Below are positions 10,023-22,812 of a DNA stretch of 64,000 nucleotides, in pieces. Positions within the stretch are counted from its first letter, which is position 1. The number at the start of each line of letters is the position of its first letter. This DNA is from Gremmenia infestans (taxonomy: Eukaryota > Ascomycota > Leotiomycetes > Helotiales > Hamatocanthoscyphaceae). The notes beneath the pieces are model-generated. The model made no database searches, had not been told where the DNA came from, and saw only the letters and a list, made by a program, of their open reading frames with translations. A program made the translations under genes and the position numbers. The stretch lies in assembly GCA_032629725.1 (NCBI GenBank), contig JAFEVB010000012.1:496001-560000 (forward strand). The letters run 5' to 3'.

Positions 10023-11037
10023 TTAGGTAATCGAAAATGAACTTATGCTTTCGGATTCGAAACTGGCCAGGTCGATTCGCTGCTACGTGCTGTGAAATTG
10101 TGAATTGCAGCCTCAACATAGAGAGATCGGGCTCTTCCAGACCCTTCCATAAAGACTGGATATGCCTCTCCGCAACAACGATGTTGTGCAAAAAAAGTTG
10201 GTGTAGTCAACCTCTTGTAGTGTCATGTAGCTGTGGCGAAAAATATGAGAACGCAATTAAAATTGTGCTGGTACTTAGTGAAGTTTGCCGTCAGATCTGA
10301 TCTGCCAAATTATCAGACTATCAATAAATCATAACGGGAGGTGAGCCAGAGTTGAGTTTCCTGCGAATATTTTGGAAAGGCTTGCTCCCATGTATTTGAC
10401 TCCTCAAGAGAGGCCAAGGGAGCAAATTTAACATATAAGATGTTATGGTTTTGAAATACATGCTGACTTATGGGGACAGACAGAATTCCTTGGGCCGTTA
10501 GAAAATCAGGGGGTTCGAGATAAAGAGGCTTTGAATAGCAGGAAGTGCCTTGACTTGTTGAATTGAGCTTCGCCTTAGCAATGTCAAATGGATTGGAGAA
10601 TAGAGCAGATAGAAAGCAGAGGCATTCATTTGACGGAAATTCAAAACATGTGCCGAATGCCTTCGGTCCCTGAGAAAAACAGTCGTAAATATACCAAAGA
10701 GTCTTAATTGGACGGCCACACCGTTCTACTTACACAAAATGCAGAGACAGTAAAAATACTACCCCGCGCAGCACATTAACCAACTTTTCAGCTAGAAAAG
10801 GGTCACATTCGTGTTTCTACTAGCGCACTCATAGAACAAGGAAGATCTTCCAGTGTCAGAAAACGAAAAGTGTAGCAAGAATAGAACTCGAAATCATCTC
10901 TCAGATGTTGGCACTTGATGTCAAACTGCACTAGCTACCAAGACATCCTATAATGGAAACGTAAATCTCATTAACCAACCTGAGTAACCCTTATATCCAT
11001 GCCATATCGCCTGTACCCCAACGCCAAACACAACCCC
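10023..11037. other. Intergenic gap between the purine cluster and VPS34
   Basis: About 1.0 kb between convergent 3' ends of the permease and VPS34 genes. The short frames (10037-10300 plus, 10498-10719 minus) have no recognisable content. I see no repeat or RNA gene. Confidence 0.5.
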
Positions 11038-13971
11038 TCAAGCCCTCCAATGCTGCACAAGCCCATGTAGCCGATCAATGACAACCGGAAAGATAGCATT
11101 CGAACTATCCTCAATCAATGCATCAAAATGCCGAATCGCATCCTCTTCGCTCAGCTCGAGATGGAACCGTTCCTTAACCTTCAGCACAACTTTATCAGGC
11201 TCGAGCTTAATATCAGGAATATTAGCATCGACCATCAGACTGAACAAATTGAGGATCAGGTTTGAGGATTTGCGAAGTGTTGTGTAGGTTGTGAAGCAGT
11301 ATTGCTTGAATTGGCGGTATTGAGGAGAAGTGGAGCCGCCCATGCCGTCGACCATTTCTTTGCACAGTTTCATGGCGGGCGCGAAGGGTTTCGGGTCGCG
11401 GCCAAGGATAAAGCCGAAGTCCGCATGGAAGAAGTGCCCGTCGGGGGCGAGTAGCAGATTGTCTAGATGGCGGTCGCCGACGCCGAGGAGGTAGGTTATT
11501 ACGCAGTAGCCAGCGCAAGATTTGATGAAAGTATCTAGGGCTTCTTTGCGAACTCCTAGAGGAGCTTTGTCGTCTGGGTTGTTGTATTTTAGGTAGGCAA
11601 GAACTGTGTTACCTTTGTACTTGTTGACAATGCTTTGCAAACTCATCGAAGGCACAAATTGCGATGCTCCAGCAGTGGCGCCAGTTGCTAGAATTTTGTA
11701 GGGTGACAACTTCAAATCAAGATTCTCCTTTTGGAGTAGTTGATCCATCAGCGTAACAATTTGTATAACAAGCTGATCTTGCCGTAAATCATCCCCTGTC
11801 TTGAACATGATTTGATACTTCTGCTTGGTTATTGTTTTGAAGGTCATCATAATGGGGAAGAGTGATGACTTGAAGACCAGAGTCTCAGCTGGATCAACAC
11901 CTGTGACCATGACTGATGGATCGAGAGGCAATGGTAGAGGAGGATCTATGGCAATAATCTCGTTCTTTGGATCTGCCAAGAAATGCTTCACCTTCTCCAC
12001 TTTGCGAGTTATTGAATCGCGAGATACCTTGATATCTCCAGAGATTTTAGAGAGCACAACTATGAGCTCGGCTTGGCGGAGCAGCGTGTTTCGCGTTTCC
12101 TCACCACCAGGGAGCTTCACGAGTTCAGTCATGAAGTCATATTCCACCTTGGCGAAGAGTTTCCTGTACTCGACGCCTTGATCCTCGCTTTGGTCATCGC
12201 ATTCGACCATGAGGTACCAGTGAAAGTAGTTTCCAAGCATAAAATTATTGGTGGCTCTCTGAATGAGGAATCGAGCAAGAGATGAATCATGCGTGGCATC
12301 GGAATCTGGAGAAATATGCTCAAACTTAAGAGCTTGTACCAGTTGTAGAAGGTAGAGCAGAAGTTCGTCGTCATCGGATTTCCGCAGACGGTCCACTGCA
12401 TATGCTCGGACTGCTACGTTATCGAAATTCGGACCAAGAAGTTCAAGGGCATCGTCAACGTCGACTTCTGTCCATTTCGCCAGGATTTGAACGGCCTGCT
12501 TGGATTCGCTTTGATCTTGCCAATTTACAGATTTGACAAATTTGGTCAGAGCTCTCTTGTCTCGCGTCAAGTGATGGCGGAATTTCCATACGAGGTCTTT
12601 TTCCTCGGGAGATAATATATGTGTTGGCGAGTAAGCCATGATTCCATTCAGCTCGTCTCGGACTTTCGCGTTCGGTTTCAGATCTCTGTCCAATACGCCT
12701 GTGCGATGACTTCGGACTAGTCGTCGATGCTTGCTTTCTACAGGGTTATCCCTCGCGCTAACCTCGGGGTCATAAACCCGGACTAGACGCCCCCCAAAAC
12801 CATTGTTATCGTCGTCGCTCAATCCATTGATTCCTGGGCCATATTGGACCTCAGGGGGCGGCTTTAGTATGATGTTCGACTGAGACGAAGACAGATGTTG
12901 TAGAGACGAGACTGGAGGCGGAGGATATTCGTGGTCGGCAAATACAACGGGAAAGTCAAATCGAGGCAATTCCACAAAGAGCGTGAATCGTTCGTCTTCA
13001 ATGAGATCACTCTCCCCTCCGTGTTCTTTTCCTTCGCCATTCGACTGTTTCTCCTCTGTCCCATCTAGTGTCATGACTGTACCCCGCTGTCGAGATCGTC
13101 TGCGTTGAAGATTCTTCAAGGATGTGCTAGAAGCTTGTAGACCCCTTTTCTCAACACCCCGAAACACTAACTGGTCTAACCATTCTACTCGTGGAATTTC
13201 ACCCATTTCATGTTTCTTGAACAGTTTCTCCAGTCGGTCCAATTCTTCGCTTTCTTTGTCCGCATTATGACTAGTATCTTTGCCCTTAGCTCCCTTACGG
13301 CGTATGGGAAGAGTGGATGGCGTTGAGGTCAAGTCAAGACCGTCGGCTGCTTTGCGACGATGGAGGAAGCATTTTTGCCGGCCCTTTTGCAACTGATTTT
13401 CTTGGTCGAACAGGGGAAGTGTACTTCCACCAAACGGAATCGCGTGTCCTTGTGCACCTTCTCCGCCGGTAGGTGAAAGATCCCATATTGTTATTGCGAG
13501 CTGTGAGCTTAGAGGTAGATTCGAGTAATGAATAGGCAGTGTAAGCCATTCGTTCCACCTAGGTAGGTTAGCAAAGTTCTTCTGTCCAAAATAAGTACTC
13601 CTACTTCCGCTCATTCTTAAAAGGTTTGTAGGCTGTCTGGACTGGTACCGTGAGGGGCTTGGAATCCGCCCATAGTTGAACAGTAACATATAGGTCGGAA
13701 TGCGGGCTAGATAAATTCTTTTCAGTAGGCATAACTTGATACGTTCTGGTAGGCTTCTGCAGTACCTCAGGTTCGACCCAACATGTCTCAAGTCCGGCCT
13801 TTGAATAAGCGTTGAAAAGGGGATCTCGGTCTGCTCTCCTTCAAGGCTGATACTATCAAGATGTTAATATTATAATCAGGGTATATTGAGCCAAGTAGAG
13901 GGCATAACTAACATCCTAATATTGACGGGAATATCGACAGCCTCGGAGCTTGCAAAAGAGAAAGGTTCCAT
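11038..13971 (-). CDS. VPS34: Phosphatidylinositol 3-kinase VPS34
   Basis: Makes PI3P on endosomes and autophagic membranes, in complexes with Vps15 and Vps30/Atg6. Four exons (13971-13913, 13846-13766, 13706-13605, 13558-11038) join in frame to 920 residues. The 917-codon open frame from 13791 reads through two introns; after splicing, the N-terminus reads MEPFSFASSEAVDIPVNIRI, then RPDLRHVGSNLSPHSDLYV, then TAYKPFKNERKWNEWLTLPI, the C2 domain. The helical PIK domain covers roughly residues 380-560, and the kinase domain the last 300. In the kinase, GDDLRQDQL, the catalytic GVGDRHLDNLLL and the metal-binding HADFGFILGRDPKP are intact, as is the C-terminal membrane helix ending LVQHWRA. ATGs further upstream are in frame, but MEPFSFAS matches family starts. 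It shares a 434-bp promoter with NSE4. Confidence 0.96.
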
Positions 13972-14405
13972 TGCTGCCCATGGTTTCATGACCCAAATAT
14001 ATTCAGAGTCAGAAGGCCAAGACAACTCCGAGTACAAGGACGAGGACTCCTCTTCCTCCACCATAGCCTTCCCTTCCCACTTAGTGGCCCGTGCACGAAG
14101 CTAAAGTGAACGCCAACGCCAACGCCTCGCCAGAATTGGTAGAACGCGACCGCGACCTGACTGAGCCGACTTTGTTCACGTTTTTTTTCACTCCAGACTT
14201 AAATATCAGATACGACCGCATGAACTATATTCCCAATGTTATACTAACAACACCGGTCTTTCCGTGCTTTATACCTCTTCTACACCATTTTTCTGAGTTG
14301 TTGCAACTTCTGTGACTGTCTGTATCGCGCCTGAGACACGCTGTCGCAACCTGTCGCACATCTACAAACAACTATTGCCAGCGCAACCGCGCTCACATTC
14401 ACGAC
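13972..14405. other. Divergent promoter between VPS34 and NSE4
   Basis: A 434-bp region between the two start codons, including both 5' untranslated stretches. It contains a T-run near 14178-14192. No canonical regulatory site stands out, and small frames here are not protein-like. Confidence 0.5.
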
Positions 14406-15887
14406 ATGTCGCGGTCTACGAAGGTATCACAGTCGCCAGCTCCTTTCGCAGATGATATCTATGCAGCATCTCCCGAACCAAGCCGCCATCGAGTGAGCAA
14501 TATAGCCCCTGCTTCAATGTCTCCATCACCCGTCGCATCAGTATCGTCCGATAAGGAAAACCGATCATCGCGCGCTCCGCTAGACAAAGGGAAGGGTCGA
14601 ATGCCTATGGGACCCCCATCAGGTCCATCGCCTGCGAATGAGCGCGTCAAAAGAAAGCGCACGGCGGATCGCGATACACCAGTTGAACGTAGCCGAAGAA
14701 GACGGACAGTAGAGGTGGAAGAAAATAATGTAGTAGAAGGCGACTACGACCCGGATCAGGATATTGAGGAACGCAGGCAAGTTCGAAGAGAGCTTCGGGA
14801 CTTAACCAAGAGGGTCAATGAACAACGATCGGAGTTCCTGGCACCCGGCAATACAGGTCTTCAGGACATACTCACCAGCGCAGACCAATGGACGAATCAA
14901 GTAAAACAGACATCAGATGCTACTATCGATGCCCGCCTGCTGGTTCAAACAGCCGATCTTTCCTACAAAAAGACAATCGCCCTCACAACGGGGGATACTT
15001 CACAAGGCGTAGATCTGGAGGACTTTTTGTCAAAGTGCAGGGCTTATATGAGAGCTGCACCAGCTGGGGAAGGAGAAGGTGGTGGTCAACGAGCTCCTAG
15101 CAGTACCCAACGTCGTCGTGGTCGATATGATGATGAGGAAGACGAGGACGGTGATATGTTCGATTGGGCCTATTTCGGACGCGTCGCATGTTTGCCACAC
15201 ATCTCTCGACCAGCTGTCCCTGGATTCCTTCTTGGCCCTCTTTCGGTAGAGAAGCGAGCAAAGCGCGTTGTGGTCAGAAAAGCAGCTCTGAAAATAAATT
15301 CTATCCAAGAAACGCGGCCGGAGGTTTTGCAGAAGAACGACATTGAGAAATCCGAGAACGCAAATCTGACGACTCTGTGTACACAAATTCTGTCCAGGGC
15401 AAAGAGAGTGCAAGCAGATGCGATGGCTAAGGCAGAATCAGAACATAACGAAAACATGTCACAAAAAGAGATAGACGCGGTTCTGGACAAACACGGCATT
15501 TCAGCAGATGGAGAGATTGCGTTCTTGAAATTCGTTATCAATCCCTATTCTTTCGGACAAACCATCGAAAACTTGTTTTACGTCAGCTTTCTCGTAAGGG
15601 ATGGAAAGGCTGAAATCGTCGTGGGGGACGATGGGATGCCATATTTATGTATGTGTTCCACTTCTCTATTCAATTAGCAGGCTAATCATGACCATCCAGC
15701 CCTCCCACCAGCGCGACTAGCAAATGCTTCCCGTGACGAAGGTCAATCCAAGCATCAAGCTGTCCTGGCCCTCGATATGGCACAATGGAAAGAAGCAATC
15801 GAGCTCTTCGACATCAAAGAGCCCATGATCCGACACCGAGAGGAAGAGAGCTATAATTCCGTGGGAAAGAAGGGTTGGTATGCTTAA
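14406..15887 (+). CDS. NSE4: SMC5-SMC6 complex kleisin subunit Nse4
   Basis: Kleisin that bridges the Smc5 and Smc6 heads and works with Nse1/Nse3 in DNA repair and replication-fork stability. Two exons (14406-15648 and 15700-15887) join in frame to 476 residues. The first 100 residues are a disordered Ser/Arg/Pro-rich tail with basic patches such as KRKRTADR. The N-terminal kleisin helix region includes DIEERRQVRRELRDL and the DARLLVQTADLSYKKT block. An acidic linker (DDEEDEDGDMFDW) leads to the conserved RPAVPGFLLGPLSVEKRAK. The C-terminal winged-helix has FLKFVINPYSFGQTIENLFY, VSFLVRDGKAEI and, after the intron, LALDMAQWKEAIELFDI. The ATG has a close upstream CT-rich leader. It diverges from VPS34. 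Confidence 0.95.
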
Positions 15888-18800
15888 TAGATATATGCAT
15901 TCACGTGCATTGGCGTTTTGGGGATAATCATAGGCATGTTGTTAATCTACGGGTTATACAATGAAATACCCTTTAGGGGGCGGGTGGGACCTGGGGGTGA
16001 GAATTGCTATGGATGGGAGGCTATTTGTCGATCTGCATATCACACAACTGGGCTGGAGTTCTTGATAGATTGCATCGTCCCATCATTACAATGCAACTGT
16101 TATTGGGATACCTCTCGCCTAGTGCTCTTGATTGTGTCACAAACATCAGGTGCTCCAGTGAGCGCCTCGTTCTGCACAGTCTCGTATTGTTTGCCTGTTA
16201 CTCGCATAGACTTTTCATTCATAACGTCTGGCCTGCCCTATTTTCGGCTCCTCAACTTTAAGAAAGCGCAAGTAAGACGCTGTCTGCTACACTTTGGTCA
16301 TATAAGCACTCCTCGAATTTTCTTGCTTGGGCTTCCGCCAGATAATCCATAGATTTCTAGAAAACTATGTGCTAGATGTGTTAGCTGCCTGCTTGGAAGG
16401 AACTTCCCCTTGTATTAGCATATCCTGCTTTTAGCTGCTGATTTCAGGAATCACCCCTTACCAATATGTTTTACATCGTCATAATTGCATTTCTTGTCAA
16501 GTCTCCTACGCTGTCAAAGTTTACCTTGATTCGTTTGGTGTATCAGGTTAATTGCATACGTTATCGGAAAGAAATCGAGGGACCTCAAAGTGTCCTCCTA
16601 CAAGATGGTATCTTTTAATTCATCATGTATCCACTAGCCACACTCAGTGTTAAATGTCTTCAAATATGAGAACGGACTCTTGGATGCCAAGTAGGTGCCT
16701 GCGGTATTAAAAGCAAGGGTTTGTTCCGCGGGAGCCAGGGCAAGCACACGTCTTTGCTGTTTCCAAAATCCCACAATTGTCTTTCTGTTCATCTTATAAA
16801 ACCTTCTTGTTTGTACAGACACTAAGCATTTATCGCAAGATGGCTAGCTGCCTCAATTCATTCCATTTTTAGGCTCGTTGCGGGTGGGGACCTGGCTTGT
16901 TGTGACACATAGCTAGCTGAACGGCAGCGAGTTTTTGTGTTTTGCTGCCAATGATCTGTGAATTGCGAGCAACATTGTTGTTCAATTACGTACTTGAGAT
17001 GAAGCTTTCGGTCAACAGCGGAGTTGCTGTCATTTCAACGCTACATATTGAATTGCTCCTCGCACTAGCTGTCTTGGGCAAATTTTCCAAGGCAGACAGT
17101 CGAAGTCGCCCGCTATGCTATGCTAGGATGTTTATTCACTATATTGGCTACTCTCCAACGACGCCTGACCAGACCAAATTAAATGTTCGTATGGCGGTAG
17201 TCTGAAACGAAACTCGAAGGTAAAGCCTCTTTATAGACACTTCTCGGGTACCAAGTTCGGGGAAGTTCGTCGTCCTGATGTGGGTCCTGCAACCTCGTTT
17301 ACTGGTAAGAATTAATCTGGGCCCTATTTAAAGAGATCACGTCTCTTTTCTTAGGACTAGCACATTGAACATATGGTTCAACTTTCTGGCCGCAGCCCAA
17401 GTGAGGATCCAAGCACCGTATAACGTCTTTGTTTTACTCCCCTTCTACAGGATCAAAGTGCGGAATGAATGACAGACAAAAAATGTCATGCTTCCCTCCT
17501 AGTTACCGTTTCGTCGCTAATCACCGTGCAACTTCCGTCATGTTCGAGATTCGGTCACTGAATTTCTATCTGATTCACCTTCTTGCTCGCGAGCGACAGC
17601 CGTTGCGGAATAAGAGATCGATCATTGTCGTACATACGGCATCCTTCGCACCTTCCCGGGCTATGTCACGGCTTCCTCTCACGGCTCCATCCGGAAGATA
17701 GATTGAGAAGCTTTAGGCCAGCGCACTTGTCTGATTCGTCCAGATACTGGTATTTCGATGACGTTTTAACTATTCTGTTGAGAAATGGAAGGCAACTGAG
17801 TCACGTGCAATTCATCTGGTGATTCCTCAAGTCAGCACTCAATTTGGATACCAATATAGCCTATCTTGTACAAAGTCGGGACAGGTAGCCTTTAAGCGGA
17901 AACTAGTATAGCTTAAAAGGCCAAGAAGCAAGTGGTTCATTGATGAAGACCCTGACCCCCTCAAGAAGCAAGACCTAGTTTGAAGGCGTCGAGATGTCTG
18001 TCCTCTCAACAGCCTCTATGCATCCTTTTTCCGTATGCCTCATTGAGTGTCAGTTGAGGGTTGGAAAGTCGCTACATACGTTTGTCACTAGCATATCCCG
18101 GGTTTAGGTTGTAACAAATTGGTTGTTCCCCCACACGCTAAAAATAGATAGTGGGGTGCAAGAGGGGGTGGTTTTATTTCTCCTCCACCTCTGCTCAGTT
18201 TCCCTGAAATATAGCCAGAACCAGAATCAAGTCATCCATCCCTCTTCTCAAGCGAGCTGGGGATGTTTATGCTCTACAGCACATACTCCAATGTATAATC
18301 ATGTAAAGTCACGGTCTTGATGTATTTATGTATGGTCTTTCGTGTGCAACAGTGATTTGATGCTAGGGAAGCATCCTTAAAGCATTTCTTGTCACATCCA
18401 GAATTGTTGTAAAGGTTCTCAATGGAAGGGAACCATCAAGTAGTTCCGCAATAGCGTACCGCATGGTTGCTGGCTTTTCTATCTTTGATTGAGATACGCC
18501 TCTGGTTCAAACCTGCCATAGCTAATGAGGCCCTATAATTTCGTAGCATACTCAAGATTATTCCAAAATATAGAATATCGTGCACACTAACAAGAAAATA
18601 TTGTATGCTTAGAAAGACAAACGTAAATAGACTTCTTAGGAGTGAAGAAGCGGGGTCGTAGAAGGTTTTCAGTTTGGGAGACCTCACCACATCGTCCCTC
18701 TCAATCGTGACTTTGAAATCTCTACGAGTACGGAGACATCCAAAAGACCTAACATCTGTCATATAGCATGTGGCGTGAGACTTTTCCCAGTAAGGAAGTA

Positions 18801-20616
18801 AGTACTCGATGGAAACTGAGGTGAAAATAGCTGACAGAAATTTTGCAGAGGCCTATGGTAAATGGGATGAGTCATTTCTATTAGTACAACGCCAAAGACA
18901 GAGCCTCGTGGGAGCTCATCACGAGATACGATAGTTACCAGAAAAGAACGATCTCCAATCAGCATCTGGTCCGTCTGAGGCAGGCGGGGTCGCACCGCAC
19001 CTGTGCCAGCATCCCTCCACGAGACGGCCTCTTATTCCAAATCAGTTGTTCCAAAGTCCAAAAGAGTTGATTCTAATGACGAAAAAATAGGATTCCGGCA
19101 GGATCGAGGCTCAAGGCCATCGTGCCGGCGCTTCAACTGCCGGAAGTCTTAATCCAACGTCGTGAGGATACGGGCTTACTTCAACCTTATCTTTAGGGAT
19201 CTGGCGCAGCATGATCTCCCGCTATCCCCCACCAAGAAGGTAAATTAACGTTACAGTACAGAGGCAACGTCTCTTTAGGATTGCGGCTCAAACAAACGAA
19301 CCGGTGGTCGGGGGCCACCAACCCCAACCGTGAAGGAAGTGGCGTGGTCTCGCTTGGCCCTCCAGCCTTCCTGTAACCCCTGTGGCCGTAACATCAACGT
19401 TCATACAATATAAGCCTTAATCTATCAAACAACTGGGAAATGGTAAAGGAATGAATGAATATTCCCTTTCATACCAACCGACTCACTCAATCGCACTACT
19501 CTGTACATACACCGCTTGTCAGCATTCGTGCCCAACGATAGTTTTGTTGCTGCCTGTTTAGACGCCCTACAAGGGTTCCGTGAGGCAAAGGCGCTAGTAT
19601 CTCTAAGATCCAAGACCCTCATTTTACTTGCTTCTTTGTATAATCTCGGTGACGGTAGTGTAGGTCAGCTGAAATGTAAAAGCAGGGTCCGTGTCGGAGG
19701 AGATACGACTGAGGCAACGCCCCCCGACGGTGTCGAGTAAGTGCAAGCCAGTCCCCCTTTTTCTCCGTTCGTCGGTGGCAGGAAAAGAACCTTACTGCGG
19801 ACAATTGATGGCTGTGTTCATTCTTATATGTCTGTCTGTGTCAAAGCTGTGTTACAATGCTGCGGGTGGGCTAACGGCGAGGAAATTTCAACTGAAAGGG
19901 GAGGGACGTCGCGTCATGTGCCTTGCTGCCCCGTCGAGGCGAGCAGACCGAGTAGCATGCGGCTTAAACTCCACAATTTCTTATAAGCTTGGAACCAATT
20001 GTTACAGAGCTTCACTATTTGGCCCTGGTTATGTCTCGGCAGTGCCTGGCGTTCTCGTGTGCCTCGCGTTTTGAAGTTAGATTCGGGAGACCTCTTGGGA
20101 CGTTGGAGCCGGCGGGACCGTTGGGTATTCATGGATGAACCTGGCAAGATATTCTTCGGATGAACATTCGAGATCTTTGGGTCCAGAGCAACGTCATGGT
20201 TTCATGAGGCAGAAAGACCGATCTCGAGGTTGACATTTGGGCATACTGTGTGTGTCAAATATGTTGGAAAACATTCTATAAATTGCAAGGCCTAAATGCG
20301 CAAGTACAGCTCCGAAACCAAATGCCCGCTAATCTATTCGCTCTTGACAGTGAAATTGCAACAACAGTGAACTGGGTATCCTCCGTGAGAAGTGTGGTGT
20401 AAAGCTATCTTGAACACGCTATGCTGAACACAAAAATGCAGAACCAATGACAAACCCACACCCCAGGGATATCTCAAAAGCAAACACCCATAAATCGTAC
20501 AATGATGATAGCGTATATGTCGAAATCATAGGTAAAGACATGGTGAAAGTAGTCAATTGATCTGGATGAACAGTCAGCATGTCCTCTGTGATACAACAGA
20601 TCGCTTGGCTCACCTG
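15888..20616. other. Gene-poor region, 4.7 kb
   Basis: No gene is supported. The longest frame (15918-16352 plus) overlaps the likely NSE4 3' untranslated region and resembles no protein I know. Minus-strand frames at 18436-18995 are mildly protein-like in composition but lack a start and any motif. I saw no terminal repeats, transposase motifs or tRNA-like folds. Confidence 0.5.
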
Positions 20617-20871
20617 TTAAGCAGCATTACGGATCTTGTGGGGCTCTGTTATACAGCTTTCACAACGATAATGTCCACAGTTAGATTCTGTGCAGGCTTC
20701 TATAACCACTGATCCCACATATGCGCCACAATGGCAGCAATCCCAAAAGTATTCCCAGTGGGATCCATTTCCGTGCTCTTGCTTTCCTTTGCTACTGTCG
20801 TTATGGCCGTGGCGAGATGATCCATGGCGAGAGGATCCATGACTCGAAGACTCGTGTCTGTGTCCGGGCAT
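20617..20871 (-). CDS. Small His/Ser-rich protein with one putative zinc ribbon
   Basis: A single-exon frame of 84 residues. The first 35 residues are a repetitive Ser/His/Gly-rich tail (HGSSRHGSSRHGHNDSS). The C-terminal half holds a cysteine cluster, WDCCHCGAYVG followed by ACTESNCGHYRCESC, spaced like a zinc ribbon: W-x-C-C-x-C...C-x4-C-G-H-x2-C-x2-C. No signal peptide or membrane helix is seen, so it is probably intracellular. The same cysteine pattern recurs in two other small minus-strand genes nearby (22283-22812 and 28469-28774), which argues that the frame is real. Function is unknown; zinc binding is inferred from spacing only. Confidence 0.55.
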   Translation of the reverse strand: MPGHRHESSSHGSSRHGSSRHGHNDSSKGKQEHGNGSHWEYFWDCCHCGAYVGSVVIEACTESNCGHYRCESCITEPHKIRNAA

Positions 20872-22282
20872 TACGAGGTACTGAGATGATGTTGAGAAAG
20901 AGACGACTTTGATGGTTCAGATTGGTATTGTAGATATGATCTTGGGAGAGTAGATTGATGCTGAGTTGTGAATTTTCAAGAGCGAGGAAAGACTTGATCT
21001 TACTTATATCACTGTTTGATGAGATGGCCCTGAACTCAGCCAGCTTTGGCGACACTCACCGAGACGATGAGGCATGCCAAATGAAGCCCGACTGAAAAGC
21101 TATGGAAGCCTTGAAGTTCATGATTCCGCCAGTACGCCTGGTTAGAGTCACGTATTGATATTGAGGGGGCGATGCTGCTTCTCATCTCCTCCTATCATTT
21201 AAGAAACTTCAGTTTACCTCGGTGGCTGAGGTGTCCATGTTCCTCATTGTAATGAAAGGAATGGTTGGAATACCTGGTATCATGAGGAAGAGTCAGATGG
21301 CGGAGTCAAAAAGAGCGGAAATTTGAGGGTCGAACGGTGACGGAGGAAGGATAGGGGCGGGAATCCCAGAGCAGTGTCATGAAAGTGACCTGGATAGTCA
21401 TTTCCACGAGTCCGGTGAGGATCTCAAGGCTCGTAGTGGTGAAGGAACGAGAGCGATGAGTATCAATCTCAGGCTGCCTTCGGCATTAGCGATAGTCCCC
21501 AGCTTCTTCGGACCGGCGTAATATGAATGAGGGTAGATTGGTACCCGCCCGAATAGACCGAGGAAACTAGTGCCACTGCCCGGTGAGTGCCGAACGAAGC
21601 AAGGCTCTAGAGGATCCACTTTCAGATTCCTCACAAAGAAAGCTCACAAGTAAATCGACTATGTTCTCATGTAACCTTACACAGAAGTAAGAAGGGGGAT
21701 CAACACAGAGTAGCATAAACCTGAATCCTTCTCAAAAAGGGCAGACTGCAAAAAGGATTCAGTTTTTTGCGGCTCATCCTGTACAATGATGACGGTGCTA
21801 GGCACCAACATGAGGCTGAAAATTAAACGATACAAGGCGCAGTAGTTTCGGTAAGAGATATGATATGACGAATAGACTAGTTCTATGGGATACCTATGGA
21901 GATGATAGTAAAATGCTCAAGTGATAGGGTGGAGCTGAATTTGCAAGTGAAATTTGCAAGTGAGGCGGAATGTGTTCAGAGGAAGCCAAAAAAGCTCAAA
22001 TATGGTCCTGGAAGGCCCTGCAGATGATTGATATGTAGGAGGCCTCTTGTAGGAGTGGAGCGGTGACTTAGTATCGAAAAAAATATTGTCTACGAAATGA
22101 CAACCGGTTCTAGCCGTGGAAGCTAATGCATGAGATATCGAGTCATACTCGTTATTCAACTTGTAAGCAATGCCGGTCCAAAGCTGAGGTATATACTCCG
22201 AGGTGTATACTGCCGGCACTTCATTAGCAATTATATCCATGAATAAAAGTACGGTCTACTGACCTCGCAGCATCTAACCCAA
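20872..22282. other. Intergenic gap between two zinc-ribbon genes
   Basis: About 1.4 kb without a supported gene. Minus-strand frames at 21398-21634 and 21917-22240 are open, and the latter has moderately protein-like composition, but neither has a recognisable domain or a resolved exon structure. Confidence 0.4.
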
Positions 22283-22812
22283 TCAGTCCTGCCTCGAGTA
22301 TTTTGTAAGCTCTTGCCTACAGCATTCGCATATTCTGTGGCTGCACTCTATGCAATCCAGCACGTAGTGAAACTCGTAGGGACCTGCATATGAAGACATC
22401 GAACTCAGTATTGTATAGGAATGGTACATTTAGGAGTTGGGAGATTGTCCCAGGAATCCCGGGGCATTACTCTGGAGATGCTGACTTACCAGAGCCATCT
22501 TGGCAGCAATACCAAACGTGTCTTTTTCTTTTCGACGTCGGTCCATGTTGTTGATAGGATCCACGGAAGATTGAGACCTGAGAAGTGATGCTGTGCTTGG
22601 TGGTCTCTGAGAGATCATCTTCCTCGAGTTCTTCTATCGGATCGAGATTTCTTTGGCGGAATAGGATTCGGCTTTGGAGGAGATGACTCAGAAGGTTCGA
22701 TTGTCGCGTTTGTATCGCGGAGACGCCCGCAGGATGCGCAATACTCATTGAGTAGTAAAGATTGAGGGCCTTCTCGACACAAGCCGCAGAACCAAACTCT
22801 GGTCTCTGGCAT
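22283..22812 (-). CDS. Two-ribbon cysteine-rich protein, interrupted or intron-containing
   Basis: The first part (from ATG 22812) reads MPETRVWFCGLCREGPQ, then YCASCGRLRD, one cysteine ribbon. A second ribbon lies in another frame: RHVWYCCQDGSG is followed by a good donor (GTAAGT at about 22488), and the spliced exon continues GPYEFHYVLDCIECSHRICEC to a stop at 22283. The second ribbon lacks the third cysteine of the W-x-C-C-x-C start (Asp instead). Passing from the first to the second frame needs an intron of length 1 mod 3 between about 22725 and 22560; possible sites exist but are weak, so a frameshift cannot be excluded. The linker is Ser/Pro/Lys-rich. A further upstream exon (MSSLRRSEIFEF, near 22920) is possible. 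Function unknown. Confidence 0.42.

Noticed and set aside
11038..13791. A 917-codon single-exon reading for VPS34
   Set aside because: Its first 78 codons read through two introns in the wrong frame; splicing restores the conserved C2-domain sequence and a proper start at 13971.
15918..16352. 144-codon plus-strand frame after NSE4
   Set aside because: It lies in the likely 3' untranslated region, has no recognisable domain, and overlaps other random frames.
18480..18515. GGTTCAAACC sequence resembling a tRNA T-arm
   Set aside because: The neighbouring bases do not form T-arm or acceptor stems, and no A box is present at the right distance.
18436..18995. Minus-strand frames suggesting a two-exon protein
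   Set aside because: Composition is only mildly protein-like; no start context, splice sites or family resemblance could be supported.
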